The notes under the pieces: model-generated | Database searches by the model: none | What the model was told of the DNA's origin: nothing | What the model saw: the letters and a program-made list of their open reading frames with translations, nothing else | NCBI RefSeq assembly: GCF_900108055.1 | Contig: NZ_FNWJ01000001.1 | Span: 1,116,001 to 1,180,000, forward strand | Origin: Thermoleophilum album | Lineage (GTDB): Bacteria > Actinomycetota > Thermoleophilia > Solirubrobacterales > Thermoleophilaceae | Reading direction: 5' to 3' | DNA length: 64,000 nucleotides | Made by a program: the position numbers and the translations under genes | In this document: in pieces, positions 24,473 to 34,289 of the stretch | Layout: each line of letters starts with the position of its first letter | Numbering within the stretch: the first letter of the stretch is position 1

Positions 24473-27018
24473 CGGGGCGCGAACTCAATCACGTGCTGGT
24501 AGGTGGGCCGGTTGGTCCAGTGCATCGTGTCGGGTATCAGGCCCGGCGTGAAGCGGATCCGCGGCGCCTTCGCGTGCCAGCGGGTCGGATCGGGGCCTTG
24601 GTCGGCGGCTAGTTTCGCGGCCGCCTCCGCAAGCGCCCCCCACAGTTCGCGCGCACAGACGCCGATCTTGCCGCGGCCGCAGAAACGGAGCGCGAAGCGC
24701 CCACGCACACGCTTGCCGAGCAAGGTCCGCAGATCCTTGTCGACGTACGACCACCAGCCGGAGCCGAAGCCGGCGGCCTCACCGATCGGGACCACGCGGG
24801 TCAGCTGATCGACGAGCGCCGTGCCCAGCCGATCGCGCAACACGGTCTGGGCGATCCGCGGCCAGGCCTCGTCCATGACGGCGCGACCCGGCGCGTCGAT
24901 CAAACCGTCGCGGTTCGCGTCGAGCGTCGAGCCGCCAGCGCGCGACCAGCGGTCGACGAGCGTCACCGCTTGCGCGGTTAGGGCGTTCGGTGCCTTGGCA
25001 CGGGCGAGTACCGCTCTCACCGTCGGCCAGACCAGGGTGGCGCGCAGGTCCTCGGTGGCGGCGCGGTTCATGATCGAGACGACTTGCTCGAGGCGCGGGC
25101 GGCGCGGCCAGCGGTTGAACATCTCGACCCGGTGAACCGAGCCGTAGTGCTCGTCGTCGCCGTGCATGAAGCCTGGCGCCGACTGGTTGTTCCAGTTGAG
25201 CAGAAGACCACCGGGACCGGAGACGTCGTGGGGATGCTCGCGTAACGACAGGAATCCGCGCCACTCGTAGCGTCCGTCGCCGAGCGTCGGCAGCCGTCGA
25301 TCGAGCCCCCGCGCTCGCCGCGGCAACCGGCCCGAAGAGAAGTAAGCGGTCGCCCGCCGCGATGCCCACCCCCAGTTGAAGGTGAACTCGAAGCGGTTCG
25401 CGATCTTGAAGAACCGCTCCGGGGTGGTGGCGCGCCCCTCGGTCATCGCCTTGAGTGCCATCAGGTTGAGCGCTTCACGCCCAAAGGTGGAGCGTTTGCG
25501 CGCCAGCGCCACCGGCCGCCCGCGCAGTGTCGCCGTGCCGATCACCGGACCGTGCACGGTGGTCATGAAGCTGATGTCGCGACCCGCGAGCTTGCCCGCG
25601 TAAAAGCGCCCCATCGGGCGACAACGGCCGCGGTAGAGGTAGTGCGTGGAGGCACGTGTCGGCGCCCCGCCACCGGGCTCGCACAGTCGCTCGACGTAGA
25701 CGTCGCGCACGTCGTGCCCGGCTGACGTGAGGCTCCATGCGTAGTCGCGGGTGCGGCCGATCAGCATGTAAAGACCGAGGCCGGCAGCCGATATACCCTG
25801 AGCGTGGATCCCGGGACCGCGCAGCTCCTGCTGATACACGATCTCTGGGTAGTAGTACCCGAGCTGCGGACCTTGAACAGCGAGCGTGTGCCCGCTCGCC
25901 GAGCGTCGGGGCGCGACCAGTAGCCAGTTCGACATCCGCTTGCGCGGCGGCTCGCTGCGCGCGGCGCGCGCTGCCATGGGACCTTGCCGGGCGTCGATCA
26001 GCCGTACCGAGCCTGGGTCAAGGGTCACCGACCCGCGAATTGGTCCGCCGGTCAGTGGTCCGTAGCGGAAACGCCGCCGAGTGGTCGTTGGCGACTCGGG
26101 ATCGACGCTCAACATCAGGTCGTCGAAGACCCGCTTGCCGAGCCGTGCCCCGAAGCGTCGATCGAGCGCCGCCAGCAGCATCGCGTTCTCGTATTCGCGG
26201 CCACCTCCGGCGCCGAAGATCGAGCCGATGAAGGCGGTCACTGCCGCCCCGTCGTCGACGGTGAAGGGCTTGCCGTCGGGCAGGCCGCCGTGCCGCTCGA
26301 ACCAGTCGTTGATTCCCCGCACGTAGTCGGCGGCATCGCGCAGCAGCTGCTGACCCTCGCGGCCGTAGGTGCGCAGGATCAGGCCGCGCTGACGCCGCAC
26401 CAACGCTTCCGCCTGCGCGCTCGGCTGGAAGGGCGTCGCGCTGGTTACCAGCGAGAAGGCGTCGACGCCAGGTATGTCGAGGATCGCCGCTCGTCCCGGC
26501 CAGCGGCCTAGCTGCAAGAGCAGCTTGCGATCTCTCGCCATCACCCAGCCTGCGCCGTACATCAAGGCGGATCGCGTCTTGCCGGTGATGTGCGGAATGC
26601 CGTAGGCGTCGTAGACGATCCGCACGTCCGGATTCGGCGTCGGCTCGACACGGGTCTTGCCGATCGGCCGGAAGTCCATCGGCAGGAAGAAGCGCACGAG
26701 GTCGGCGCGCGAGACGCGACCACGGAGGTAGGTGAGGCCGTCGTAGAGCGGCAGCTGGTCGGTTGAGTCGTCGTTGGTTGGCAGGCCTCCGTAGTTGCCC
26801 GGCGGCAGGATGTAGCGAGCGAAGTCGCGGGGCGCCGCAACCGCAGCGCTCGCGCAAAGCGCGGTCGTCGCCACCGTCACGACGCTCGCCAGTAGACCGC
26901 GCGCGGCGACCGACAGCCGCCGCCTGTGCCCGGTAGGTGTGTAGAGCGCGGCGCGCTGCGTGCCTGAGCGCCCGCTGCGCGCTCGCGTGAGATCGACGAT
27001 CTGTGGGGTACTCGCCAC
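24469..27018 (-). CDS. penicillin acylase family protein (Ntn hydrolase)
   Basis: An 849-residue exported precursor of the penicillin amidase family (PF01804). The signal region is L-L-A-S-V-V-T-V-A-T-T-A-L-C-A-S-A-A-V-A-A. The predicted autoprocessing site is at Ser363 (R-M-S-N-W-L-L-V), which would become the N-terminal nucleophile of the large subunit; S-A-S-G-H-T-L-A-V-Q-G-P-Q-L-G-Y follows as in the family, and L-L-N-W-N-N-Q-S-A-P-G carries the oxyanion Asn. Members hydrolyse amides such as beta-lactams and acyl-homoserine lactones; the substrate is unknown. GTG at 27018 is preferred because GGAGGAA precedes it; an in-frame GTG at 27078 lacks one. It is downstream of parA and the amidase. 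Confidence 0.88.
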   Translation of the reverse strand: MASTPQIVDLTRARSGRSGTQRAALYTPTGHRRRLSVAARGLLASVVTVATTALCASAAVAAPRDFARYILPPGNYGGLPTNDDSTDQLPLYDGLTYLRGRVSRADLVRFFLPMDFRPIGKTRVEPTPNPDVRIVYDAYGIPHITGKTRSALMYGAGWVMARDRKLLLQLGRWPGRAAILDIPGVDAFSLVTSATPFQPSAQAEALVRRQRGLILRTYGREGQQLLRDAADYVRGINDWFERHGGLPDGKPFTVDDGAAVTAFIGSIFGAGGGREYENAMLLAALDRRFGARLGKRVFDDLMLSVDPESPTTTRRRFRYGPLTGGPIRGSVTLDPGSVRLIDARQGPMAARAARSEPPRKRMSNWLLVAPRRSASGHTLAVQGPQLGYYYPEIVYQQELRGPGIHAQGISAAGLGLYMLIGRTRDYAWSLTSAGHDVRDVYVERLCEPGGGAPTRASTHYLYRGRCRPMGRFYAGKLAGRDISFMTTVHGPVIGTATLRGRPVALARKRSTFGREALNLMALKAMTEGRATTPERFFKIANRFEFTFNWGWASRRATAYFSSGRLPRRARGLDRRLPTLGDGRYEWRGFLSLREHPHDVSGPGGLLLNWNNQSAPGFMHGDDEHYGSVHRVEMFNRWPRRPRLEQVVSIMNRAATEDLRATLVWPTVRAVLARAKAPNALTAQAVTLVDRWSRAGGSTLDANRDGLIDAPGRAVMDEAWPRIAQTVLRDRLGTALVDQLTRVVPIGEAAGFGSGWWSYVDKDLRTLLGKRVRGRFALRFCGRGKIGVCARELWGALAEAAAKLAADQGPDPTRWHAKAPRIRFTPGLIPDTMHWTNRPTYQHVIEFAPR

Positions 27019-27139
27019 TGCTTCCTCCCTCACTGCGGTCGCGCTCCCCTCGACCGCTACGGAGCATCTAGGCCTCACGAGCGACCATATCCGCCGCGGT
27101 CCCGGCTGTCGAGGGCGCGCGGGCGCCTTGCGCCGGCAG

Positions 27140-28579
27140 CTAGTCGCCGGCGGCGAGCGGTGCGATCCGCTCGTGCCAGGGTTCGGCCTGCTCGAGTTGC
27201 GCCGCGAGCGAGAGCAAAAGCTCCTCGCCGGCGGGTGGCCCGATCAGCTGGACCGCCAGCGGCAAGCCATCCTCGCCGTGATAGAGCGGCAGCGAGATCG
27301 CCGGCTGGCCGGTGATGTTGCAGACGGCGGTAAAGGGCGTGAACTCGCCCGACTTGCGGAACTCGCCCCAAGGGTCATCGCTCGTGGGGTCGATCTCGGA
27401 GACCGCTACCGGGCGCTTCGCTAGCGCAGGTGTGAGCAATACGTCGTGGCGACCTTCGCCGCCGAACAGCGTCGCGACGATCGCGCGCCCGGCACCCTGC
27501 AACTCGAGCAGCGCCAGGAACAGGTCGATGCCCGTGCCCTCGCGCATCCGTTCGTAGATCGCGAGCGAGAGCGGTTCGACCACCTCGGGACCGGGGTCGC
27601 GTCCACCGATCCGCCGACCGAGCTCGATCAGCGCGGCGATCTGGGTGCCAAACATGCGCGTGAAAGTCGGCAACAGGTCGACCTCGCCCCACGGCGGATC
27701 GACCTCGACGACCTCGTGACCGAGGTTGGCGAGCAGCTCGGCAGCCCGTCGCGTGGCGTGGAGGCACTGCGGGTCGACTTCGGTCGGTAGCGGTGGCTTG
27801 GTGATCAGACCGACGCGCAAGCGACCAGGCTCCCGCTCGACCGCCTCCGCGAACGGTCGGCTGGGCGGGGGCGCCCAGGTCGCGTCGCCGGGCTCGTATC
27901 CCGCGAGGACGTCGAGCAGCAACGCCGTCTCGCGAACGGTGCGCGTCAGCACACCGTCCTGGACCAGGAAGTCGTCACCCTCCTCGGGTCCTCGTGAGAT
28001 TCGGCCGCGACTCGGCTTAAGCCCGACCAGGCCGCAGCATGCGGCAGGGATACGAATCGATCCGCCGCCGTCGTTGCCGTGGGCAACCGGCACCATCCCG
28101 GCCGCCACGGCCGCCGCCGCGCCGCCCGACGAGCCGCCCGGCGTGCGCTCGAGGTCCCAAGGGTTGCGGGTCGGGCCGAAGCGCCGCGGCCCCGTGACCG
28201 GGAGGATCCCGAACTCCGGCATGTTCGTCTTGCCGACCAGCACGAAGCCCGCTTCGCGCAGGCGGCGCACCAAAAAGGCGTCGTGGTGCGGGGTGTAGTC
28301 CCCGAAGAGGTCTGAAGAAAAGGTCAGTCGCCAACCCGCCACCGCGACGTTGTCTTTGATGGCGATCGGTACGCCGCAGAACGGGCGTGGGTCACCAGGA
28401 CGAATGGCGCGTGCCTGCTCGGCGGCGCGGTCAGGGTCGATCAAGGTGAAGGCGTTTACCTGCGGCTCCACGCGGTCGACCTGCTGCAGACACTCCTCGA
28501 GCAGCTCCTCCGCGCTCACCTCGCCACTGCGCACGAGCGCAGCGAGCTCGTCGGCCGGACGCAGGCTGAGCCTCGCCAT
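27140..28579 (-). CDS. amidase signature family protein
   Basis: A 479-residue amidase. The Ser-cisSer-Lys triad is visible: Lys in P-I-A-I-K-D-N, the glycine/serine-rich signature G-G-S-S-G-G-A-A-A-A with its cis-Ser, and the nucleophile Ser in D-G-G-G-S-I-R-I-P-A. The size fits general amidases rather than GatA, and no gatC or gatB is nearby. The substrate is unknown (a carboxylic amide or an aryl or peptide amide). It lies 12 bases behind parA and 121 bases before the acylase, suggesting a parA-amidase-acylase transcript. No signal peptide is seen. Confidence 0.9.
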   Translation of the reverse strand: MARLSLRPADELAALVRSGEVSAEELLEECLQQVDRVEPQVNAFTLIDPDRAAEQARAIRPGDPRPFCGVPIAIKDNVAVAGWRLTFSSDLFGDYTPHHDAFLVRRLREAGFVLVGKTNMPEFGILPVTGPRRFGPTRNPWDLERTPGGSSGGAAAAVAAGMVPVAHGNDGGGSIRIPAACCGLVGLKPSRGRISRGPEEGDDFLVQDGVLTRTVRETALLLDVLAGYEPGDATWAPPPSRPFAEAVEREPGRLRVGLITKPPLPTEVDPQCLHATRRAAELLANLGHEVVEVDPPWGEVDLLPTFTRMFGTQIAALIELGRRIGGRDPGPEVVEPLSLAIYERMREGTGIDLFLALLELQGAGRAIVATLFGGEGRHDVLLTPALAKRPVAVSEIDPTSDDPWGEFRKSGEFTPFTAVCNITGQPAISLPLYHGEDGLPLAVQLIGPPAGEELLLSLAAQLEQAEPWHERIAPLAAGD

Positions 28580-28591
28580 CGCGCGCGCAGC

Positions 28592-29461
28592 CTAACGTTC
28601 TCCGTCGGGCGTTGGCGCCGTCGCCTCTGCTGGTTCGCCTTCAGCGCCGCCCCGAAGACGCCGCGCGGAACCGGCCTCCGCCAGCTCCTTGCGCAGCTGT
28701 CTGAGTTTGCGGATCGGTTCGGAAAGCTCGATGCGGCGCGCGAGTTCCAGCGCCAGATCCGCATAGTCGACTGCCAGGTCGGGCGCGTAGTCGAGGATCG
28801 ATACGCCGCGCTCGGCCGACTCTGCGTAACGCACCGAGCGCCGGATGATCGTCTCGAAGACCTTCTCGCCAAAACGCTCGCGCAGTTGCGCCAGCGCGTC
28901 GCGCGCGTGCACAAGGCGCATGTCGGCCATGTTCAGGACCACGCCTACCCAGTCGAGGTCCTCGTTTAGGTTGTCGCGGGCGAGCTCGATCACCTCGAGC
29001 GCCTGCTCGACGCCCTGCAAAGAGAAGTACTCGGCGGCGCTGGTGACGAGCGCGTGGTCGGCCGCCACCAGTGCATTGACGGTGAGCAGGCCAAGTGATG
29101 GTGGGCAGTCGACGAGTACAAGGTCGTAGCTACGACGCACGTCCTTGAGGGCTCGCCGGAGCGTGAGTTCGCGGCCCATCTTCCCGCTTAGGACGATCTC
29201 GGCCTCGGCCAGGCCGAGGTTCGCGGGTAGCACGTCGCCGTGGATCGCTTCCCGAGCTTTGGCTCGACCGGTGAGCACCTCACCGACCGTCGGGTGCGCA
29301 TCGGGTGGTACGTCGAAGTAGTCAGAAAGGTTGCCCTGCGGATCCAGATCGACGCAGAGCACGCGCTGGCCGGCGCGGCGGTAACAGTCGGCGAGCGTGC
29401 GCACCGTCGTCGTCTTGCCGGTGCCGCCCTTCTGGGAGAGAACCGTCACTACCTTGGCCAT
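28592..29461 (-). CDS. ParA/Soj-family ATPase (orphan)
   Basis: A 289-residue deviant Walker ATPase. Seen: K-G-G-T-G-K-T-T (residues 10-17, with the signature first Lys), D-L-D-P-Q-G-N-L-S, and L-V-D-C-P-P-S-L-G, the typical ParA-type A' and B boxes. The body is complete through residue 245; the last 40 residues are charged and disordered. ParA proteins position chromosomes, plasmids or protein clusters with a ParB or MinE-like partner, but no parB gene lies beside it. Its position in front of an amidase suggests a housekeeping locus rather than a segregation locus. Confidence 0.88.
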   Translation of the reverse strand: MAKVVTVLSQKGGTGKTTTVRTLADCYRRAGQRVLCVDLDPQGNLSDYFDVPPDAHPTVGEVLTGRAKAREAIHGDVLPANLGLAEAEIVLSGKMGRELTLRRALKDVRRSYDLVLVDCPPSLGLLTVNALVAADHALVTSAAEYFSLQGVEQALEVIELARDNLNEDLDWVGVVLNMADMRLVHARDALAQLRERFGEKVFETIIRRSVRYAESAERGVSILDYAPDLAVDYADLALELARRIELSEPIRKLRQLRKELAEAGSARRLRGGAEGEPAEATAPTPDGER

Positions 29462-29685
29462 GGCTTCCTTCGCTGCAGCGAACTATCCCGCGACCCTATC
29501 GCGCCGCGAGCGCCCCCGACTAGCCGCGCCTACGGCGGACTCCGCAGCCGCGGCCGGAGACTGTCCAAACACCTTCCCGCGTCGCGCGCAGGAAGCACAA
29601 GAATCGCTTGCGCCGAGCGGCCGCTGGTACGCTTATCCGGCCCCGCTGTCCGCGCACCCGAAGCCAGCGGGAGGCCTCCTCCTCT

Positions 29686-32600
29686 ATGAACGTGAGCGCA
29701 AGAGAACAGGCCCCCCGCGGGCTGTACGACGCGGCCTACGAGCACGACGCGTGCGGCGTCGCTTTCGTCGCGCGTTTGCGGGCTCCTGCCTCGCACGAGG
29801 TGGTGGAGCGCGCGCTCGAGGCGCTCGAGCGGCTCGAGCATCGGGGGGCAGCTGGTGCCGACCCGGAAACCGGCGATGGAGCGGGGATCCTGTTGCAGCT
29901 TCCCGACGCCTTCTTCCGGGCAGAGCTGCCCTTCGAACTTCCCGAACCCGGCCGCTACGCGGCCGCAATGGTGTTCCTGCCGCGCGATCCCGAGCGTGCC
30001 GCCGAAGCCCGAACGGTTTTCGAGCGCACGGTCAGCGAGCACGGTCAGCGGCTGCTCGGGTGGCGCCCAGTTCCGGTTTGCGAAGACGCCTGCGGGCGCA
30101 CCGCTAGGGCTTGTGCGCCGCGGATCGAGCAGCTGTTCGTGGCGGCCTCGCCGGACCTCGGCGACCAGGACGCGTTTGAGCGCCGCCTATACGTGATCCG
30201 GAGGCTGATCGAGCGCGCCGGTATCGACGGTCTCGCGATCCCCTCTTTCTCGTCGCGCACAATCGTCTACAAGGGGATGTTGACGGCCCCTCAGCTGCCC
30301 CGCTTCTACCCCGATCTGCGCGACCCGCGCCTGGCGTCGCGCCTAGCGATCGTCCACTCGCGCTTCTCGACCAACACCTTCCCGAGCTGGGAGCTCGCGC
30401 ACCCCTACCGGATGCTGGCGCACAACGGTGAGATCAACACGCTGCGTGGCAACCGCAACTGGATGCGCGCCCGCGAGAGCCAGCTCGCGTCGCCCCTGTT
30501 CGGCGACGACATCGAGAAGATCCGAGGTCTGCTGAGCGAGGACCTCTCCGATTCGGCGTCGCTCGACCGCGTCTTCGAGCTGTTGGTGCTCGGCGGCCGT
30601 TCGCCGGCGCACGCCATCACGATGCTGATTCCCGAGGCGTACGAGCAGCGCTCCGACGTGCCGCAGGAGCTGCGCGACTTCTACGCCTACCACGAGTCGT
30701 TGATCGAGCCTTGGGATGGACCAGCCGCGGTGGCCTTCAGCGACGGTCGGGTGGTCGGCGCGACGCTCGATCGCAACGGTCTGCGCCCGGGCCGCTGGCT
30801 CGTGACCCGCGACGGCTGGGTGGTCCTGGCGTCCGAAGCGGGCGTTTTCGATTGCGACCCCGGGCAGATCGAGGCGAAAGGGCGGCTGCGCCCCGGCAAG
30901 CTCTTCCTCGTCGACCTCGAGCAGGAGCGGATCGTCCCGGACGAGGAGATCAAGCGCGAGCTAGCGCTGCGGCGCCCCTACGGCAAGTGGTTGCGGGAGC
31001 GCGTCGTGCACATCGACGATTTGCCCGACCGCAAGCCGCGGGTGCCGCGCGTCGAGCCACTGCGTGCGCGCCAGCTCGCCTTCGGCTGGACCGAGGAGGA
31101 CATCCGCACGATCCTCGCGCCGATGGCCCGGGACGGCGCCGAGCCGACCGGCTCGATGGGCAACGACACCGCGCTCGCCGTTCTTTCTGATCAGCGGCCA
31201 TCGCTGTTCAGGTACTTCAAGCAGCTGTTCGCTCAGGTCACGAACCCGGCCATCGACCCGATCCGCGAGTCGGTGGTGATGAGCCTCAAGGCCTGCATCG
31301 GGCCGGAGGTGAACCTGCTCGACGAGACACCCGAGCACTGCCACCAGCTGGTGATGCCGCAGCCGATCCTGCGCAACGGCGAACTGGAGCGGCTGCGCCA
31401 GGTCGATCACGAGGTGTTCTGGGCACGCACGATCGACATCACCTGGCCGGTCGCCGAGGGGCCTGCGGGAATGGAGCGTCGTCTCGAGGCGATCTGCGAC
31501 GAGGCGGCGCAGCTCGTCGAGCGCGGGGTGAACATCCTGATCCTGTCCGACCGCAACCTCGGCGCCGAGCGTGCGGCGATCCCGGCTTTGCTCGCGACGT
31601 CGGCCGTGCACCACCGCCTGGTGCGTGAAGGGACCCGCTTGTGCACCGGTCTCGTGGTGGAGACCGGCGAGGCGCGCGAGGTCCATCACATTGCCTGCCT
31701 GATCGGTTACGGCGCGGCAGCGGTCAACCCGTACCTGATGTTCGAGTCGCTGTCGACGGTCAAGCGCGAAGGTTGGCTAGCCGACGACGTCTCGCTCGAG
31801 GAGGCCGAGCGGCGCGTGATCAAGGCGATCGGCAAGGGGCTCCTCAAGATCCTCTCGAAAATGGGGATCTCGACGATCGCCTCGTACACCGGCGCGCAGA
31901 TCTTCGAGGCCGTCGGTCTCGAGCGCGAGCTCGTGGACCGCTACTTCACCGGCACGCCATCGCGGGTCGGCGGCGTCGGTCTCGAGGTCCTCGCCCGCGA
32001 GGCGCTCGACCGCCACGCCCGTGCCTACCCGACCGCCGAGTCGGAACTGCTCCCGCACGGCGGCATCTACCAGTGGCGTCGCGACGGCGAGTACCACGGC
32101 TGGAACCCCGAAACGATCGCCAACCTCCAGCATGCGGCCCGCCGCGAGGGCAGCGCCGACGCCTACGAGCGCTTCGCTCGCTACGTCAACGAGGTCGCGC
32201 TGCCGCGGACGACGCTGCGCGGCCTGCTGCGCTTCCGTACCGATCGCGACCCGATCCCCCTCGACGAGGTCGAACCCACCACGGAGATCCTCAAGCGCTT
32301 CAAATCGGGTGGAATGAGCCTCGGTGCGCTCTCCCCAGAGGCGCACGAAACGCTGGCGATCGCGATGAATCGCCTCGGCGGTAAGTCGAACACCGGGGAG
32401 GGCGGCGAGGATCCTGCCCGCTACCTCGACGAGCGGCGCTCGGCGATCAAGCAGGTGGCGTCCGGTCGTTTCGGCGTCACGATCCACTACCTCGTCAACT
32501 CCGACGAGATCCAGATCAAGATCGCGCAAGGAGCGAAGCCGGGCGAAGGCGGTCAGCTCCCCGGCCACAAGGTCAACGAGTACATCGCCAAGCTCCGCCA

Positions 32601-34287
32601 CTCGACGCCGGGCGTCGGCCTGATCTCGCCACCGCCACACCACGACATCTACTCGATCGAGGACCTCAAGCAGCTGATCTACGACCTGCGCTGCGCTAAC
32701 CCGCGTGCGCGCATCTCGGTGAAGCTGGTCGCCGAGGTTGGGGTCGGTACGGTCGCTGCCGGAGTCGCCAAGGCCAACGCCGACCACGTGGTGATCGCCG
32801 GTCACGACGGCGGCACCGGGGCGTCGCCGCTCTCCTCGATCCAGCACGCCGGTATTCCATGGGAGATCGGGCTTGCTGAGACGCAACAGACGTTGCTGCG
32901 CAACGATCTGCGCTCGCGGATCCTGGTCGAGGTCGACGGACAGATGCGCACCGGCCGCGACGTCGTGGTGGCAGCGATCCTCGGTGCCGACGAGTTCGGT
33001 TTCTCGACCGCCCCGCTGATCGCCCTCGGCTGCGTGATGATGCGGGTGTGCCACCTCAACACCTGCCCGGTCGGGGTGGCTACCCAAGACCCGGTCTTGC
33101 GCGAGCGCTTCGCCGGTCAGCCCGATCACGTCGTCAACTACCTGTGGCTGGTGGCGGAGGAGGCACGCCGGATCATGGCGTCGCTCGGCGTGCGCACGAT
33201 GCAGGAGCTGATCGGGCGCACTGAACTGCTCGAACCGGATCCCGCGATCGACCATTGGAAAGCCCGCGGGCTCGACCTGCGACCGCTCTTGGCGGTCCCG
33301 GAGGGCATCGATCCCGAGGCGCCGCGTTGTCGCACGCGCGGCCCCGACCCGGTGCTCGACGACCACACCGACCACCAGTTGATCGCAAGTGCGCGCCCCG
33401 CGATCGAGAAGGGGCGGCCCGTGCGTCTGCGGCGCAAGATTCGAAACCCGGAACGCGCCGTCGGTGGCCTCCTGTCGAGCGAGATCGCGCGCGTACGCGG
33501 CTTCGACGCGCTGCCGGACGGCACGATCGAGGTCGAGTTCGAGGGCTCCGCGGGCCAGAGCTTCGGTGCCTGGCTGGCGCCCGGTGTGACCTTCGTCTTG
33601 CGCGGCGATGCCAACGACTATGCGGGCAAAGGCTTGTCGGGCGGCACGCTGGTCGTGAGGCCACCGGAGGGAGCCGCGTTCGATGCCGAGCGCAACGTGG
33701 TCGTGGGCAACGTCGTCCTCTACGGCGCGACGTCCGGCAAGGCGTTCTTCCGCGGGTTGGCCGGCGAACGCTTCTGTGTGCGCAACTCGGGGGCGATCGC
33801 GGTCGTCGAGGGCGTCGGTGACCACGGCTGCGAGTACATGACGGGCGGTCGTGTGGTCGTGCTCGGGCCGACCGGCATCAACTTCGCTGCGGGCATGAGC
33901 GGCGGCATCGCCTACGTGCTCGACGTCGACGGCCGCTTCCGCGAGCGTTGCAACACCGAGCTCGTGGGCTTCGATGAGATCACGCCCGACGAGGCGCTCG
34001 AGCTGCACGGCTGGATCGAGGAGCACCAGCGACGCACCGGCTCGCCGCTCGCCGAGCGCCTGCTCGCCGCCTGGCCGCAGTCGTTGGAACGGTTCGTGAA
34101 GGTGATGCCGCACGACTACAAGCGGGCGCTGGCCGAGCTTGCAGACCGCCGTGGGCGCCTGCCGTCGGAAGCGGCCGAGCCGCTGGCCTTAGTGGGAGCG
34201 TTGGACAACGGCGGCGATGGGCGTGCTTCGGGGCTCGCCCCCGGTCACGAGGCGGCCGCCGCCGGCCCGGAACCAGTCGGGAGTTAG
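29686..34287 (+). CDS. gltB: glutamate synthase large subunit
   Basis: A 1533-residue glutamate synthase alpha subunit. It moves the amide of glutamine to 2-oxoglutarate. Domains: glutamine amidotransferase class II (about 20-400) with nucleophile Cys23 in E-H-D-A-C-G-V (22 N-terminal residues must be removed), central domain (about 450-740), FMN-binding synthase domain (about 800-1180) with the 3Fe-4S cysteines C1116-x5-C1122-x4-C1127, and the GXGXG beta-helix domain (about 1250-1440). The ATG at 29686 follows GGAGG at about 12 bases. The last 60 residues are a low-complexity tail. The small-subunit gene gltD begins three bases later. Confidence 0.96.
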   Translation: MNVSAREQAPRGLYDAAYEHDACGVAFVARLRAPASHEVVERALEALERLEHRGAAGADPETGDGAGILLQLPDAFFRAELPFELPEPGRYAAAMVFLPRDPERAAEARTVFERTVSEHGQRLLGWRPVPVCEDACGRTARACAPRIEQLFVAASPDLGDQDAFERRLYVIRRLIERAGIDGLAIPSFSSRTIVYKGMLTAPQLPRFYPDLRDPRLASRLAIVHSRFSTNTFPSWELAHPYRMLAHNGEINTLRGNRNWMRARESQLASPLFGDDIEKIRGLLSEDLSDSASLDRVFELLVLGGRSPAHAITMLIPEAYEQRSDVPQELRDFYAYHESLIEPWDGPAAVAFSDGRVVGATLDRNGLRPGRWLVTRDGWVVLASEAGVFDCDPGQIEAKGRLRPGKLFLVDLEQERIVPDEEIKRELALRRPYGKWLRERVVHIDDLPDRKPRVPRVEPLRARQLAFGWTEEDIRTILAPMARDGAEPTGSMGNDTALAVLSDQRPSLFRYFKQLFAQVTNPAIDPIRESVVMSLKACIGPEVNLLDETPEHCHQLVMPQPILRNGELERLRQVDHEVFWARTIDITWPVAEGPAGMERRLEAICDEAAQLVERGVNILILSDRNLGAERAAIPALLATSAVHHRLVREGTRLCTGLVVETGEAREVHHIACLIGYGAAAVNPYLMFESLSTVKREGWLADDVSLEEAERRVIKAIGKGLLKILSKMGISTIASYTGAQIFEAVGLERELVDRYFTGTPSRVGGVGLEVLAREALDRHARAYPTAESELLPHGGIYQWRRDGEYHGWNPETIANLQHAARREGSADAYERFARYVNEVALPRTTLRGLLRFRTDRDPIPLDEVEPTTEILKRFKSGGMSLGALSPEAHETLAIAMNRLGGKSNTGEGGEDPARYLDERRSAIKQVASGRFGVTIHYLVNSDEIQIKIAQGAKPGEGGQLPGHKVNEYIAKLRHSTPGVGLISPPPHHDIYSIEDLKQLIYDLRCANPRARISVKLVAEVGVGTVAAGVAKANADHVVIAGHDGGTGASPLSSIQHAGIPWEIGLAETQQTLLRNDLRSRILVEVDGQMRTGRDVVVAAILGADEFGFSTAPLIALGCVMMRVCHLNTCPVGVATQDPVLRERFAGQPDHVVNYLWLVAEEARRIMASLGVRTMQELIGRTELLEPDPAIDHWKARGLDLRPLLAVPEGIDPEAPRCRTRGPDPVLDDHTDHQLIASARPAIEKGRPVRLRRKIRNPERAVGGLLSSEIARVRGFDALPDGTIEVEFEGSAGQSFGAWLAPGVTFVLRGDANDYAGKGLSGGTLVVRPPEGAAFDAERNVVVGNVVLYGATSGKAFFRGLAGERFCVRNSGAIAVVEGVGDHGCEYMTGGRVVVLGPTGINFAAGMSGGIAYVLDVDGRFRERCNTELVGFDEITPDEALELHGWIEEHQRRTGSPLAERLLAAWPQSLERFVKVMPHDYKRALAELADRRGRLPSEAAEPLALVGALDNGGDGRASGLAPGHEAAAAGPEPVGS

Positions 34288-34289
34288 CG

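Noticed and set aside
31777-34113. Minus-strand frame of 778 codons inside gltB
   Set aside because: Long but a shadow of gltB, whose domains fill the region; typical of GC-rich codon bias.
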